The position numbers were made by a program, and so were the translations under genes. DNA of 8,291 bases from Clostridia bacterium (lineage in GTDB: Bacteria; Bacillota; Clostridia; Christensenellales; Aristaeellaceae). Location of the stretch: positions 1 through 8,291 of the forward strand of contig JAUNBY010000123.1 of assembly GCA_030526935.1 (NCBI GenBank), given 5' to 3'. Numbering within the stretch: position 1 is the first letter of the stretch; each line of letters opens with the position of its first letter. The notes under the pieces are model-generated. The model was not told the DNA's origin, ran no database searches, and worked only from the letters and a program-made list of their open reading frames with translations. This document shows, piece after piece, positions 1 to 6,207 of the stretch.

Positions 1-14
1 GGGAGGGGTTATCG

Positions 15-2555
15 ATGAAAGAAAAAAATTCGATCCGTCGAAAAATAACTATGACGGTTTTCGCCGTGGCAATCATAGCGCGGATTGTGCTTGGATGCGC
101 TACGATTATAAACATAAGCGTCATGCGGCGTCAGATACTCGAAACTGACCAGCGACTGGGCGAAACCGCCTCCGAGGACAGCGCGATAGCGCTTGAGCAG
201 GAGACGGTTTCAAGAATGCTCACCATATCCTCGTATCTCGGGCAACTGGCGGATGAAAAACTCGGGGGTATAGCAGAGCACGCGACTATGCTGGCGAATA
301 TCGCGACCTCCATCTTCTCAAACCCCGAGGCATATTCTCCCATGCAAATCGAGCAGGCGCGCGACGAGGACGCCGGAACGGTGACGCTTCACTACGCGAA
401 GCCCCGAAGTGTGCCCGTCGAACAGGTTGAACAAAGGGCGCGGCTGGCGGCCAACGCGGGCGACTTCATGAGGCAGATGCTTGCCGTGGAAGAATCGGTT
501 CTGACCTGCTACATATCCTTTAACGACGGGCTTCACGTCGTATGCGACGCGGACAGCGGACTAAGAACCGCCGAGGATTACGATTACGACCCATCGACCA
601 GAGCCTGGTTCATTCAGGCGCAACAGCGCGGCGGCGCGGGCTTTACCGACATAACGGTTGACGCGCGCGGACGCGGCCTTGGAGTCGTCTGCTCGGCGCC
701 GTTTTACGGCGAAGGCGGGGAAACGCTGGGCGCGGTTGGCATAGGCGTGCTGATCGACGAGATAGACCAGCTCATACTCACCGCGGACCTCGGAACGACG
801 GGACAGGCGTTCGTTTTGAACGCCACGGGCGAGATGGTGATAGGCGAGGATGTCCAGTTGAGCGAGGATGGAACGGGCTTTGTCCGTCCCGACGTCGCGG
901 GATCATCGACGCAGCTTGCCGATCTGAATATGACCAGCGGCGGTCACGGCGTGGAAATGGTTTCGTATCAGGGGCGCGACGTGTACATGGCGTGGTATCC
1001 CATAGAAAGCGCCAATTGGACGCTCGTTATAACGGTCGATGTCGATGAGGCGCTCACGCTCGCGCGCCAGACGAGCGAGCGGATAGGCGCGATGTCTGAA
1101 AACGCCATGCAGAGCGTGGATACGAGCATCGTCATATCGATAATAATCGTCATAGTGGTGTCGCTTGTGACGGCGGCCTGCGTCGTGATGGTTGGAATGC
1201 GGCGCGCGCGGGCGATCACGCAGCCCCTCAACCGCCTTACGCAAAGCGTCGGCCTGATAAGCGGCGGGGATCTGACGCATCACATCGACATAAGAACCGG
1301 CGACGAGATAGAGACCCTCGCGGATTCGTTCAACAATATGACCGTACAACTGAACGACTACATACGAAATCTTACAGCGGTAACGGCTGAAAAGGAGCGC
1401 ATCGGCGCGGAGCTTGACGTCGCCAGGCAGATTCAGGCGAGCATGCTCCCGTGCATATTCCCCGCGTTCCCGGATAGAAAGGAGTTTGACATATACGCCA
1501 CCATGACCCCCGCCAAGGAGGTCGGAGGCGACTTCTACGATTTCTTCCTCGTGGACGACGATCACCTCGCCATAGTCATAGCCGACGTATCCGGAAAGGG
1601 CGTTCCGGCGGCGCTTTTCATGGTCATAGCCAAGACGCTCATCAAGAACAACTCTCAGGCCGGAAACGCGCCGAACGACACGTTCACGACCGTAAACGCG
1701 CAGCTTTGCGAAAACAACGAAGCGGGCATGTTCGTCACCTGCTGGATGGGCATATATACCATATCCACCGGTAAACTGATATACGCCAACGCCGGACACA
1801 ACCCGCCTCTCATAATGCGCGCGGGCGGGCAATACGAATACCTGCACTCGCGCCCCGGCTTCGTGCTGGCGGGCATGGAGGGCATACGCTATAAAATCAA
1901 CGAGACCGAACTCATGCCGGGAGAGATGCTTTATCTGTACACCGACGGCGTGACGGAGGCGACCAACTCGCGTCTGGAACTCTACGGCGAACCGAGGCTT
2001 CAAAAAGTGCTCAACGCCAACCGCGACGCCGGACCTATGAGCCTGTTGCCAATAGTTAAGGCGGATATAGATGAATTCGCGGGCGATGCCCCGCAGTTTG
2101 ACGATATAACGATGGTCTGCCTGCAAATCAGGGAAAAGCCGCAGAATATCATGACCGTCGCGGCGGACGACGCCAATCTGGATAAGGTTTTGGAGTTTGT
2201 CGATTCCATGATGGAACGGGGCGGATTCAGCGCCGGGGACAGGCAGAAAGTCGCCATAGCCGCGGAAGAACTGTTCGTCAACGTAGCGCACTACGCCTAT
2301 CCCAACGGCGGCGGCGAAGTGACGATTTGCTGCCGGCTTTGCGCGAATGGCGCCATAGAGGTATCCTTCCAGGATCACGGCGCGCCCTATAATCCGCTTG
2401 GAAAGCCCGACCCGGATATCACGCTGTCCGCTGAGGAGCGCTCGATAGGAGGGCTTGGCATATTCATGACGAAGAAGCTGATGGACGACGTCAGATACGT
2501 TTGGAAGAACGGGGAGAATATTACCACGATAGTTAAAAACGCGAAGAAGACCTGA
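15..2555 (+). CDS. Membrane sensor PP2C (SpoIIE-type) phosphatase with C-terminal RsbW-like ATPase domain
   Basis: An 846-residue signalling protein. Domains in order: membrane segment at about 11-36; extracellular dCache-type sensor at about 37-345, with the typical YDPSTRAWF stretch at 191-199; second membrane segment at about 371-395; HAMP at about 396-450; signalling helix at 451-480; PP2C/SpoIIE phosphatase at about 490-705; HATPase_c (RsbW-like) at about 711-840. Phosphatase metal-site motifs are all present: KEVGGDFYD (501-509), ADVSGKG (523-529), NAGHNPP (592-598), LYTDGVTEA (641-649) and DDIT (696-699). The ATPase domain has an N-box (EELFVN, 751-756), DHGAP (787-791) and GGLGIF (812-817), so both active sites look intact. 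In this family the phosphatase dephosphorylates a STAS-domain anti-sigma antagonist and the RsbW-type domain rephosphorylates it or binds a sigma factor; that role here is inferred. The start at 15 is supported by GGGAGGGG at 1-8. No STAS or sigma-factor gene lies in the window. The ligand is unknown. Confidence 0.93.
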   Translation: MKEKNSIRRKITMTVFAVAIIARIVLGCATIINISVMRRQILETDQRLGETASEDSAIALEQETVSRMLTISSYLGQLADEKLGGIAEHATMLANIATSIFSNPEAYSPMQIEQARDEDAGTVTLHYAKPRSVPVEQVEQRARLAANAGDFMRQMLAVEESVLTCYISFNDGLHVVCDADSGLRTAEDYDYDPSTRAWFIQAQQRGGAGFTDITVDARGRGLGVVCSAPFYGEGGETLGAVGIGVLIDEIDQLILTADLGTTGQAFVLNATGEMVIGEDVQLSEDGTGFVRPDVAGSSTQLADLNMTSGGHGVEMVSYQGRDVYMAWYPIESANWTLVITVDVDEALTLARQTSERIGAMSENAMQSVDTSIVISIIIVIVVSLVTAACVVMVGMRRARAITQPLNRLTQSVGLISGGDLTHHIDIRTGDEIETLADSFNNMTVQLNDYIRNLTAVTAEKERIGAELDVARQIQASMLPCIFPAFPDRKEFDIYATMTPAKEVGGDFYDFFLVDDDHLAIVIADVSGKGVPAALFMVIAKTLIKNNSQAGNAPNDTFTTVNAQLCENNEAGMFVTCWMGIYTISTGKLIYANAGHNPPLIMRAGGQYEYLHSRPGFVLAGMEGIRYKINETELMPGEMLYLYTDGVTEATNSRLELYGEPRLQKVLNANRDAGPMSLLPIVKADIDEFAGDAPQFDDITMVCLQIREKPQNIMTVAADDANLDKVLEFVDSMMERGGFSAGDRQKVAIAAEELFVNVAHYAYPNGGGEVTICCRLCANGAIEVSFQDHGAPYNPLGKPDPDITLSAEERSIGGLGIFMTKKLMDDVRYVWKNGENITTIVKNAKKT

Positions 2556-2607
2556 ACCGGTAAGAACATTGATGTGGTGAACATACTAATTGAATGGAAG
2601 TGATTTT

Positions 2608-3387
2608 GTGTTTTTATACAAGAAAGACTCTGTCAACTATTCGGTTTTTGATGGTGAAATTACGCTCAATAGACAAGCCAAAGACTACCTCCTTAGCAAT
2701 GTCTTCAACGACGATCCGCAAAACCGCGACGTTGAACTGCTCATAGACGGCAATCGATATAATGCGCGTTTAATGAACGTTCAAAGCAGTGATTGCGTAC
2801 AATTATCATATGGAAGACAGGTTCAGGATGTATTCAAGCATATATTCAAATATGCGAATGAATATTATGAACAAAAACGACGTGAAGCAAGAGAGAGTGG
2901 ATTGTCGACGCGGAGAATACCGGATCAGACAGAAGAGTATATCAGCATCGAGGAAACCATGGAGGATTTCGTATATGCTGTCAATTGCTTCCCCAAAGAC
3001 GAAACGGATCTTTCAAACAGGACAATCGACGATGTGTTTGTGGAGGAATGTGACGAGCTGTCTTTTCCTGAAGGCAGGTCAGTATACAAAAAACACGCAA
3101 AGTACGAACGCAATAGACTTGTTGTAAATCTGGCAAAGAGAAGATTCATGGAGAATAATGGAAAACTCTTCTGTGAGGTCTGTGGGTTTTGCTTTTCTGA
3201 AAAATATGGTTCAATCGGCGATGGCTTTATCGAGGCTCACCATATTATACCCGTTTCTGAATTGGGTGATGATGGGCGGACGAATATCGATGACATACGT
3301 CTCGTTTGTTCGAATTGTCATCGTATGCTGCATCGCAAACGCCCGTGGATTACCGCGGATAGACTCAGGGATGTGATAATACGATAA
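2608..3387 (+). CDS. HNH endonuclease, McrA-like predicted restriction endonuclease
   Basis: A 259-residue nuclease if started at GTG 2608. I chose this start because GGAAGTG (2596-2602) sits five bases upstream. An in-frame TTG at 2590 would add six residues but has only a weak GGTGA nine bases upstream. The C-terminal third is a zinc-stabilised HNH (beta-beta-alpha-metal) domain: CEVC (189-192), EAHHIIPVSEL (209-219) and CSNCHRMLH (234-242). The four cysteines probably bind a structural zinc; His212, Asn236 and His238 or His242 are the likely catalytic and metal residues. The sequence before the HNH core (ERN..LV..AKRR, EGRSVY) resembles predicted restriction endonucleases related to McrA (COG3183). 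The first ~85 residues look like a separate target-recognition domain that I cannot name. The gene is AT-richer than its neighbours (hand counts of three 60-base lines: 28, 38 and 43% GC, against 62% for a line inside the phosphatase gene). No methyltransferase lies nearby, so a stand-alone, modification-dependent nuclease is plausible but unproven. Confidence 0.88.
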   Translation: MFLYKKDSVNYSVFDGEITLNRQAKDYLLSNVFNDDPQNRDVELLIDGNRYNARLMNVQSSDCVQLSYGRQVQDVFKHIFKYANEYYEQKRREARESGLSTRRIPDQTEEYISIEETMEDFVYAVNCFPKDETDLSNRTIDDVFVEECDELSFPEGRSVYKKHAKYERNRLVVNLAKRRFMENNGKLFCEVCGFCFSEKYGSIGDGFIEAHHIIPVSELGDDGRTNIDDIRLVCSNCHRMLHRKRPWITADRLRDVIIR

Positions 3388-3463
3388 TGCGTTCCACATA
3401 CGAGTACAGCCTTATTGTATGGGATCATTGCGCCCTTTCTTGTGTTAATTTTAATTTTACCTA

Positions 3464-3494
3464 TTGACTTGGAGTAAGCTATAAGTAGTAATAT
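3464..3494 (+). promoter_or_regulatory. MerR-type promoter of the reductase-flavodoxin operon (19-base spacer)
   Basis: A -35 box TTGACT (3464-3469) and a -10 box TAATAT (3489-3494) are separated by 19 bases. The start point would be near 3501, giving a leader of about 37 bases before the aldo/keto reductase ATG. A 19-base spacer is too long for efficient unaided sigma-A recognition and is the signature of promoters that MerR-family regulators activate by twisting the DNA. No competing promoter with a 17-base spacer was seen in the 3388-3537 gap. Confidence 0.62.
3468..3485 (+). promoter_or_regulatory. Imperfect dyad operator, probable MerR-family binding site
   Basis: CTTGGAGT, two spacer bases (AA), then GCTATAAG. 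The right half reverse-complements to CTTATAGC, matching the left half at five of eight positions. The 18-base dyad fills the -35/-10 spacer. The left half CTTGGAGT is very like the half-site of Firmicute MerR regulators of aldehyde and thiol-reactive stress (AdhR-like), which often control aldo/keto reductases. The regulator gene is not in this window. Confidence 0.55.
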
Positions 3495-3537
3495 CATTAC
3501 AGGGTTAATCTATAGAGACGGCGATTGGAGGGATAAG

Positions 3538-4500
3538 ATGGAATACGTGAAGCTGGGAGAATCCGACCTTCGCGTGTCGCGTTTATGCGTAGGGTGTATG
3601 AGCTTTGGCGACCCGGCGAGCAAAATGCACGCCTGGACGCTCGACCCGGATCAGACCGAAGCCATAGTAGCCCATGCTCTGGATTTGGGCATAAACTTTT
3701 TCGATACCGCCAATACCTACTCGGCGGGTACGAGCGAGCAATACCTCGCCCGCGCGCTTAAGAAACACGTAAGCCGCGATAAGGTCGTAATCGCGACGAA
3801 GGTGTATTTTAACGAAGGGCATCTGTCCGCGAAGGCCATACAACGTGAAATCGACATGTCCCTGAAGCGCCTGGAGACGGATTATGTCGATTTGTATATA
3901 ATCCACCGTTTCGATTATGAAACGCCGGTGGAACAGACCATGCAGGCGCTGGACGGCCTCGTTCGCGCGGGCAAGGTGAGGGCAATTGGCGCTTCGGCCA
4001 TGTACGGCTATCAGTTCTACAATATGCAGCTCGCGGCGGAGAAAAACGGCTGGACGAAATTCGTATCGATGCAGAATCACTATAACTTGCTCTACCGCGA
4101 GGACGAGCGCGAAATGATACCTATATGCAGGCAGATGAACGTTTCGCTTACGCCGTATAGTCCGCTCGCGGCGGGACGCCTGTCGAGGCTCGAGTGGAAG
4201 GCCGACACCATGAGAAGCCAAACCGACAAAGTCGCTCACTCCAAATACGACTCGACGCAGCAGCAGGATTACGAGATAGTAAAGAGAGTACACGAGATAA
4301 GCGAAAAATACGGCATTACAATGACGCAGACATCCCTGGCGTGGCAGTTCCACAAAGGAGTAGCGTCTCCCATAATCGGCGCCACGAAAGCCGGATACTT
4401 CGATGACGCGGCGGGAGCGGTCGGCGTGAAGCTCGCGGACGAAGACGTTTCGTACCTCGAGGAATTGTACGTTCCGCACAGGATAATGGGCGCTATATAA
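3538..4500 (+). CDS. Aldo/keto reductase, YajO-like
   Basis: A 320-residue cytosolic NAD(P)H-dependent oxidoreductase predicted to reduce aldehydes or ketones through a TIM-barrel active site. The full catalytic tetrad is visible: Asp56 and Tyr61 in FFDTANTYSAG, Lys88 in VVIATKVYF, and His123 in YIIHRFD. The family signatures GLVRAGKVRAIGAS (140-153), MQNHYNLL (178-185) and LTPYSPLAAGRLSR (204-217) are also present. Length and the CVGCMSFGDP opening match the YajO branch related to aryl-alcohol dehydrogenases. The ATG at 3538 has GGAGGGA at 3527-3533. It is first in an operon with a flavodoxin gene 21 bases downstream and sits behind a MerR-type promoter, which suggests induction by an electrophile, aldehyde or redox signal. 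Isoleucine codons are 11 ATA, 4 ATC and 2 ATT, a marked bias. The substrate cannot be read from sequence; YajO's reported activity should not be transferred without a test. Confidence 0.94.
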   Translation: MEYVKLGESDLRVSRLCVGCMSFGDPASKMHAWTLDPDQTEAIVAHALDLGINFFDTANTYSAGTSEQYLARALKKHVSRDKVVIATKVYFNEGHLSAKAIQREIDMSLKRLETDYVDLYIIHRFDYETPVEQTMQALDGLVRAGKVRAIGASAMYGYQFYNMQLAAEKNGWTKFVSMQNHYNLLYREDEREMIPICRQMNVSLTPYSPLAAGRLSRLEWKADTMRSQTDKVAHSKYDSTQQQDYEIVKRVHEISEKYGITMTQTSLAWQFHKGVASPIIGATKAGYFDDAAGAVGVKLADEDVSYLEELYVPHRIMGAI

Positions 4501-4521
4501 TCTGACGGGAGGTTAATCATC

Positions 4522-5007
4522 ATGAACGCAAAAAAGACGCTGGTAGCCTATTTCTCATGCAGCGGAGTTACGCGCGCGGCGGCTAATATGCTCGCTCAAG
4601 CCGCGAACGCCGATCTGTACGAGATAAAACCCGAAAAACCTTATACTCAGGTGGATCTTGACTGGACGGATAAGAAAAGCCGCAGCACGATAGAGATGAA
4701 GGACATGTCCTTCCGCCCCGCGATAGCCGGAAAGCTCGACAATATGAGCGACTACGACGTGGTTTTCGTGGGCTTCCCGATTTGGTGGTACGTCGCACCC
4801 ACCATTATAAATACCTTCCTCGAGAGCTATGACTTTTCAGGAAAGACCGTCATCCCCTTCGCCACCTCCGGAGGAAGCGGACTTGGAAAAACCGAGGAAC
4901 ACCTTCGCCCCTCCTGTTCGAAGGAAACCATCTGGAAACCCGGAAAGCTCATAAACCGAGCCGATAAAAAGTCGCTGGCAGAATGGGTTGAAAAGCTGGG
5001 GATTTAA
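4522..5007 (+). CDS. Flavodoxin (flavodoxin_4-like, FMN-binding)
   Basis: A 161-residue single-domain flavodoxin-like protein, predicted to carry electrons on bound FMN in the cytosol. It opens with a beta strand (TLVAYFS) and the phosphate-binding loop SCSGVTR (12-18), a variant of the usual S-x-T-G-x-T form. The flavin-contacting loops are FPIWWYVAPT (85-94), where Trp88 or Trp89 probably stacks on the ring, and ATSGGSGLG (114-122). The DLDWTDKKSR segment (45-54) is typical of the short flavodoxins often annotated next to aldo/keto reductases in Clostridia. GGGAGG at 4507-4512 lies nine bases before the ATG. The gene follows the reductase by 21 bases with no terminator between, so the two are cotranscribed, and it ends just before a strong terminator. 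It could pass electrons between the reductase pathway and other redox enzymes, or act as a quinone or disulfide reductase; context alone does not decide. Confidence 0.92.
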   Translation: MNAKKTLVAYFSCSGVTRAAANMLAQAANADLYEIKPEKPYTQVDLDWTDKKSRSTIEMKDMSFRPAIAGKLDNMSDYDVVFVGFPIWWYVAPTIINTFLESYDFSGKTVIPFATSGGSGLGKTEEHLRPSCSKETIWKPGKLINRADKKSLAEWVEKLGI

Positions 5008-5024
5008 TGGGATTGCATATTGTG

Positions 5025-5058
5025 AAGCCGGCCGTAACGCTTGTTATGGCCGGCTTTT
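5025..5058 (+). terminator. Intrinsic terminator of the reductase-flavodoxin operon
   Basis: A 14-base-pair stem, AAGCCGGCCGTAAC (5025-5038) with GTTATGGCCGGCTT (5043-5056), has one G-T pair and a four-base loop (GCTT). It runs into a T tract (5055-5058) on the plus strand, 17 bases after the flavodoxin stop. The minus strand has only a short TT before CACA, so it serves mainly the plus-strand operon. It also lies at the convergence with the XRE gene. Confidence 0.9.
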
Positions 5059-5072
5059 GTGAATTGATGGAC

Positions 5073-5378
5073 TCACATTTTATATATGAGAGCGAATATA
5101 ATATTCTGCTGCTCAACATTCAGCCTTGACCAGCGCCTCAATAGCTCCTGCTGCGTTTCGGTCAGAGAGACGGTGGATTCCCCCTGCGCGAAAAGCTGTG
5201 AAAGTGTGATGCCAAAAGCGAAACAGATCTTTTCAAGCGAGGGGATCGTTGGCACCATGTTTTTTCGATACCAGGATGAAATCGTTGATTGAGGCAAGCC
5301 CGACCGCTCGGCTGGCTGATACTCCGTCCAATTACGCTCCTGCCGGTATTGCGTTATAACAGCCAGAACATCCTTCAT
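5073..5378 (-). CDS. XRE-family helix-turn-helix transcriptional regulator
   Basis: A 101-residue DNA-binding protein with an N-terminal HTH_3 domain (about 1-65). The likely second helix is EYQPAERSG (19-27) and the recognition helix is PQSTISSWYRKN (29-40), followed by SLEKICFAFGITLSQLFA (47-64), the standard continuation of Cro/C1-type domains. The C-terminal ~35 residues (TETQQELLRRWSRLNVEQQ) form the acidic helical tail usual in this Clostridia subfamily, probably for dimerisation. Proline 22 (codon CCA, plus-strand 5313-5315) sits where I would expect leucine in helix 2. One base separates CCA from CTA, so this could weaken the fold. The upstream AGGT (about 5386-5389) is a modest ribosome-binding site. 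It is last in the minus-strand gene run, 68 bases after the methyltransferase-like gene. Its targets are unknown; autoregulation is common in the family. Confidence 0.88.
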   Translation of the reverse strand: MKDVLAVITQYRQERNWTEYQPAERSGLPQSTISSWYRKNMVPTIPSLEKICFAFGITLSQLFAQGESTVSLTETQQELLRRWSRLNVEQQNIIFALIYKM

Positions 5379-5409
5379 TGTGCAGACCTCACAATCTTAT
5401 TTTACGCAA

Positions 5410-5415
5410 ATTATA
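5410..5415 (-). promoter_or_regulatory. Possible -10 box for the XRE gene
   Basis: TATAAT on the minus strand lies 31 bases upstream of the XRE start, nearly the same distance as the better-supported degV -10 box (29 bases). No good -35 is found 16-18 bases further up (the sequence there is GCGCCG-like), so this is weak, activator-dependent or spurious. TTGACG (5416-5421) directly abuts it. Confidence 0.3.
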
Positions 5416-5446
5416 CGTCAATGGCCAATACTCGGCGCGGCTTTCT

Positions 5447-6118
5447 TCACCATATAAACGGAATAATCCTGTACTTGACGCGATTTTTATATTCGCCGTA
5501 CCCCGCCAATCCCCTTTCCAGCACTTCTTCTTCGTTTTTTACGCGCTTTGCGAGAATGAGCGGATATGGTAAAAACACGATGAAGGCGTAAAGCGAGCCG
5601 AGTATGAAGGGCATTGCCCAGTAGATGATTATCGTCGCCATGTACATAGGATGTCTTACGACGGCGTAAAGCCCGGTATCGACGACTGTCTGGTTTTCCT
5701 GTATCTCGACGGTTCTTGACAGGAAGGCATTTTGGCGCATGACCTGACAGAACAGTCCATATCCGGCGAGAAGCGCCAGGGACGCGGCGAAAACGAGCCA
5801 ATCGGGGACACGCGAAAGACTGAATCTGAAATCAAGTCCCGCGATTATAAAGCCGATTACGAACATCAGCGCCGACAGCGCTATTACCGCGCGTTGCTCC
5901 TTCTCGTTTTCCGCGTTGTTCAGGCGTTTTTCCAAAAGCCCGGGGGCTTTTACGTAGAGTATAGCGCCCACCGCGAGCATCGGTATGAACAAAAGCCCCA
6001 TTAAAAGCCAGGCGTTTTGATAAGAAAGCGTACCGGCGGGGATGAAAAGCAAGGCGGAAATAAGAAAAAACCCGGCCGCAAATTTGGCGATGGCGTTGAA
6101 TAACAGATTTTTCTTCAT
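5447..6118 (-). CDS. Isoprenylcysteine carboxyl methyltransferase-like (ICMT/PEMT family) membrane protein
   Basis: A 223-residue integral membrane protein with about five or six predicted membrane segments (roughly 10-28, 37-57, 78-96, 106-124 and a long hydrophobic stretch at 158-190). The C-terminal part carries the family's S-adenosylmethionine-binding signature: DTGLYAVVRHPMYMA (147-161) with the invariant Arg-His-Pro at 155-157, then NEEEVLERG...YGEYKNRV (195-214), and it ends with the hydrophobic RIIPFIW tail. This places it in the ICMT/phospholipid-methyltransferase-like group (COG2020). Bacteria generally lack prenylated CaaX proteins, so the acceptor is probably a lipid or other small hydrophobic molecule; this is inference. 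The ATG at 6118 has GAGGG (6126-6130) seven bases upstream. The gene starts just after the degV terminator with no convincing promoter between them, so expression may depend on readthrough. Confidence 0.88.
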   Translation of the reverse strand: MKKNLLFNAIAKFAAGFFLISALLFIPAGTLSYQNAWLLMGLLFIPMLAVGAILYVKAPGLLEKRLNNAENEKEQRAVIALSALMFVIGFIIAGLDFRFSLSRVPDWLVFAASLALLAGYGLFCQVMRQNAFLSRTVEIQENQTVVDTGLYAVVRHPMYMATIIIYWAMPFILGSLYAFIVFLPYPLILAKRVKNEEEVLERGLAGYGEYKNRVKYRIIPFIW

Positions 6119-6144
6119 GATGATACCCTCGATTCGGTGATATT

Positions 6145-6195
6145 AAAAACGCCGCGTTTTTCCAACCAGCCGATGGCTTTATGAAAAACGCGGCG
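6145..6195 (-). terminator. Intrinsic terminator downstream of the degV-family gene
   Basis: Read on the minus strand, a perfect 13-base inverted repeat (CGCCGCGTTTTTC at 6195-6183; GAAAAACGCGGCG at 6162-6150) is followed at once by TTTTT (6149-6145). The 20-base loop contains a second small hairpin (AGCC/GGCT, plus-strand 6168-6178). It starts 12 bases after the degV stop. The left plus-strand arm is also self-complementary (AAAAACG CCG CGTTTTT, 6145-6161), so an alternative shorter fold exists. Confidence 0.8.
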
Positions 6196-6207
6196 CATTT
6201 CGTAAGC

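Noticed and set aside
903..2378. A 491-codon open frame on the minus strand inside the phosphatase gene
   Set aside because: It lies antisense to a gene with unmistakable domains throughout; its product is Arg/His/Tyr-rich with no recognisable motif. Such shadows are expected from the codon pattern of GC-rich genes.
3402..3430. CATAC/GTATG inverted repeat after the HNH gene as a terminator
   Set aside because: Only about five pairs with a long loop and no T tract directly after; it could easily occur by chance.
3583..4479. A 298-codon minus-strand open frame across the aldo/keto reductase
   Set aside because: Antisense shadow of a gene with an intact catalytic tetrad; the composition is Arg/Val/His-rich and no start signal was seen.
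5416..5421. TTGACG as the -35 box for the XRE gene
   Set aside because: Pairing it with a -10 16-17 bases downstream (TAAGAT or AAGATT) would start transcription at the ribosome-binding site, leaving almost no leader; TATAAT itself directly abuts it.
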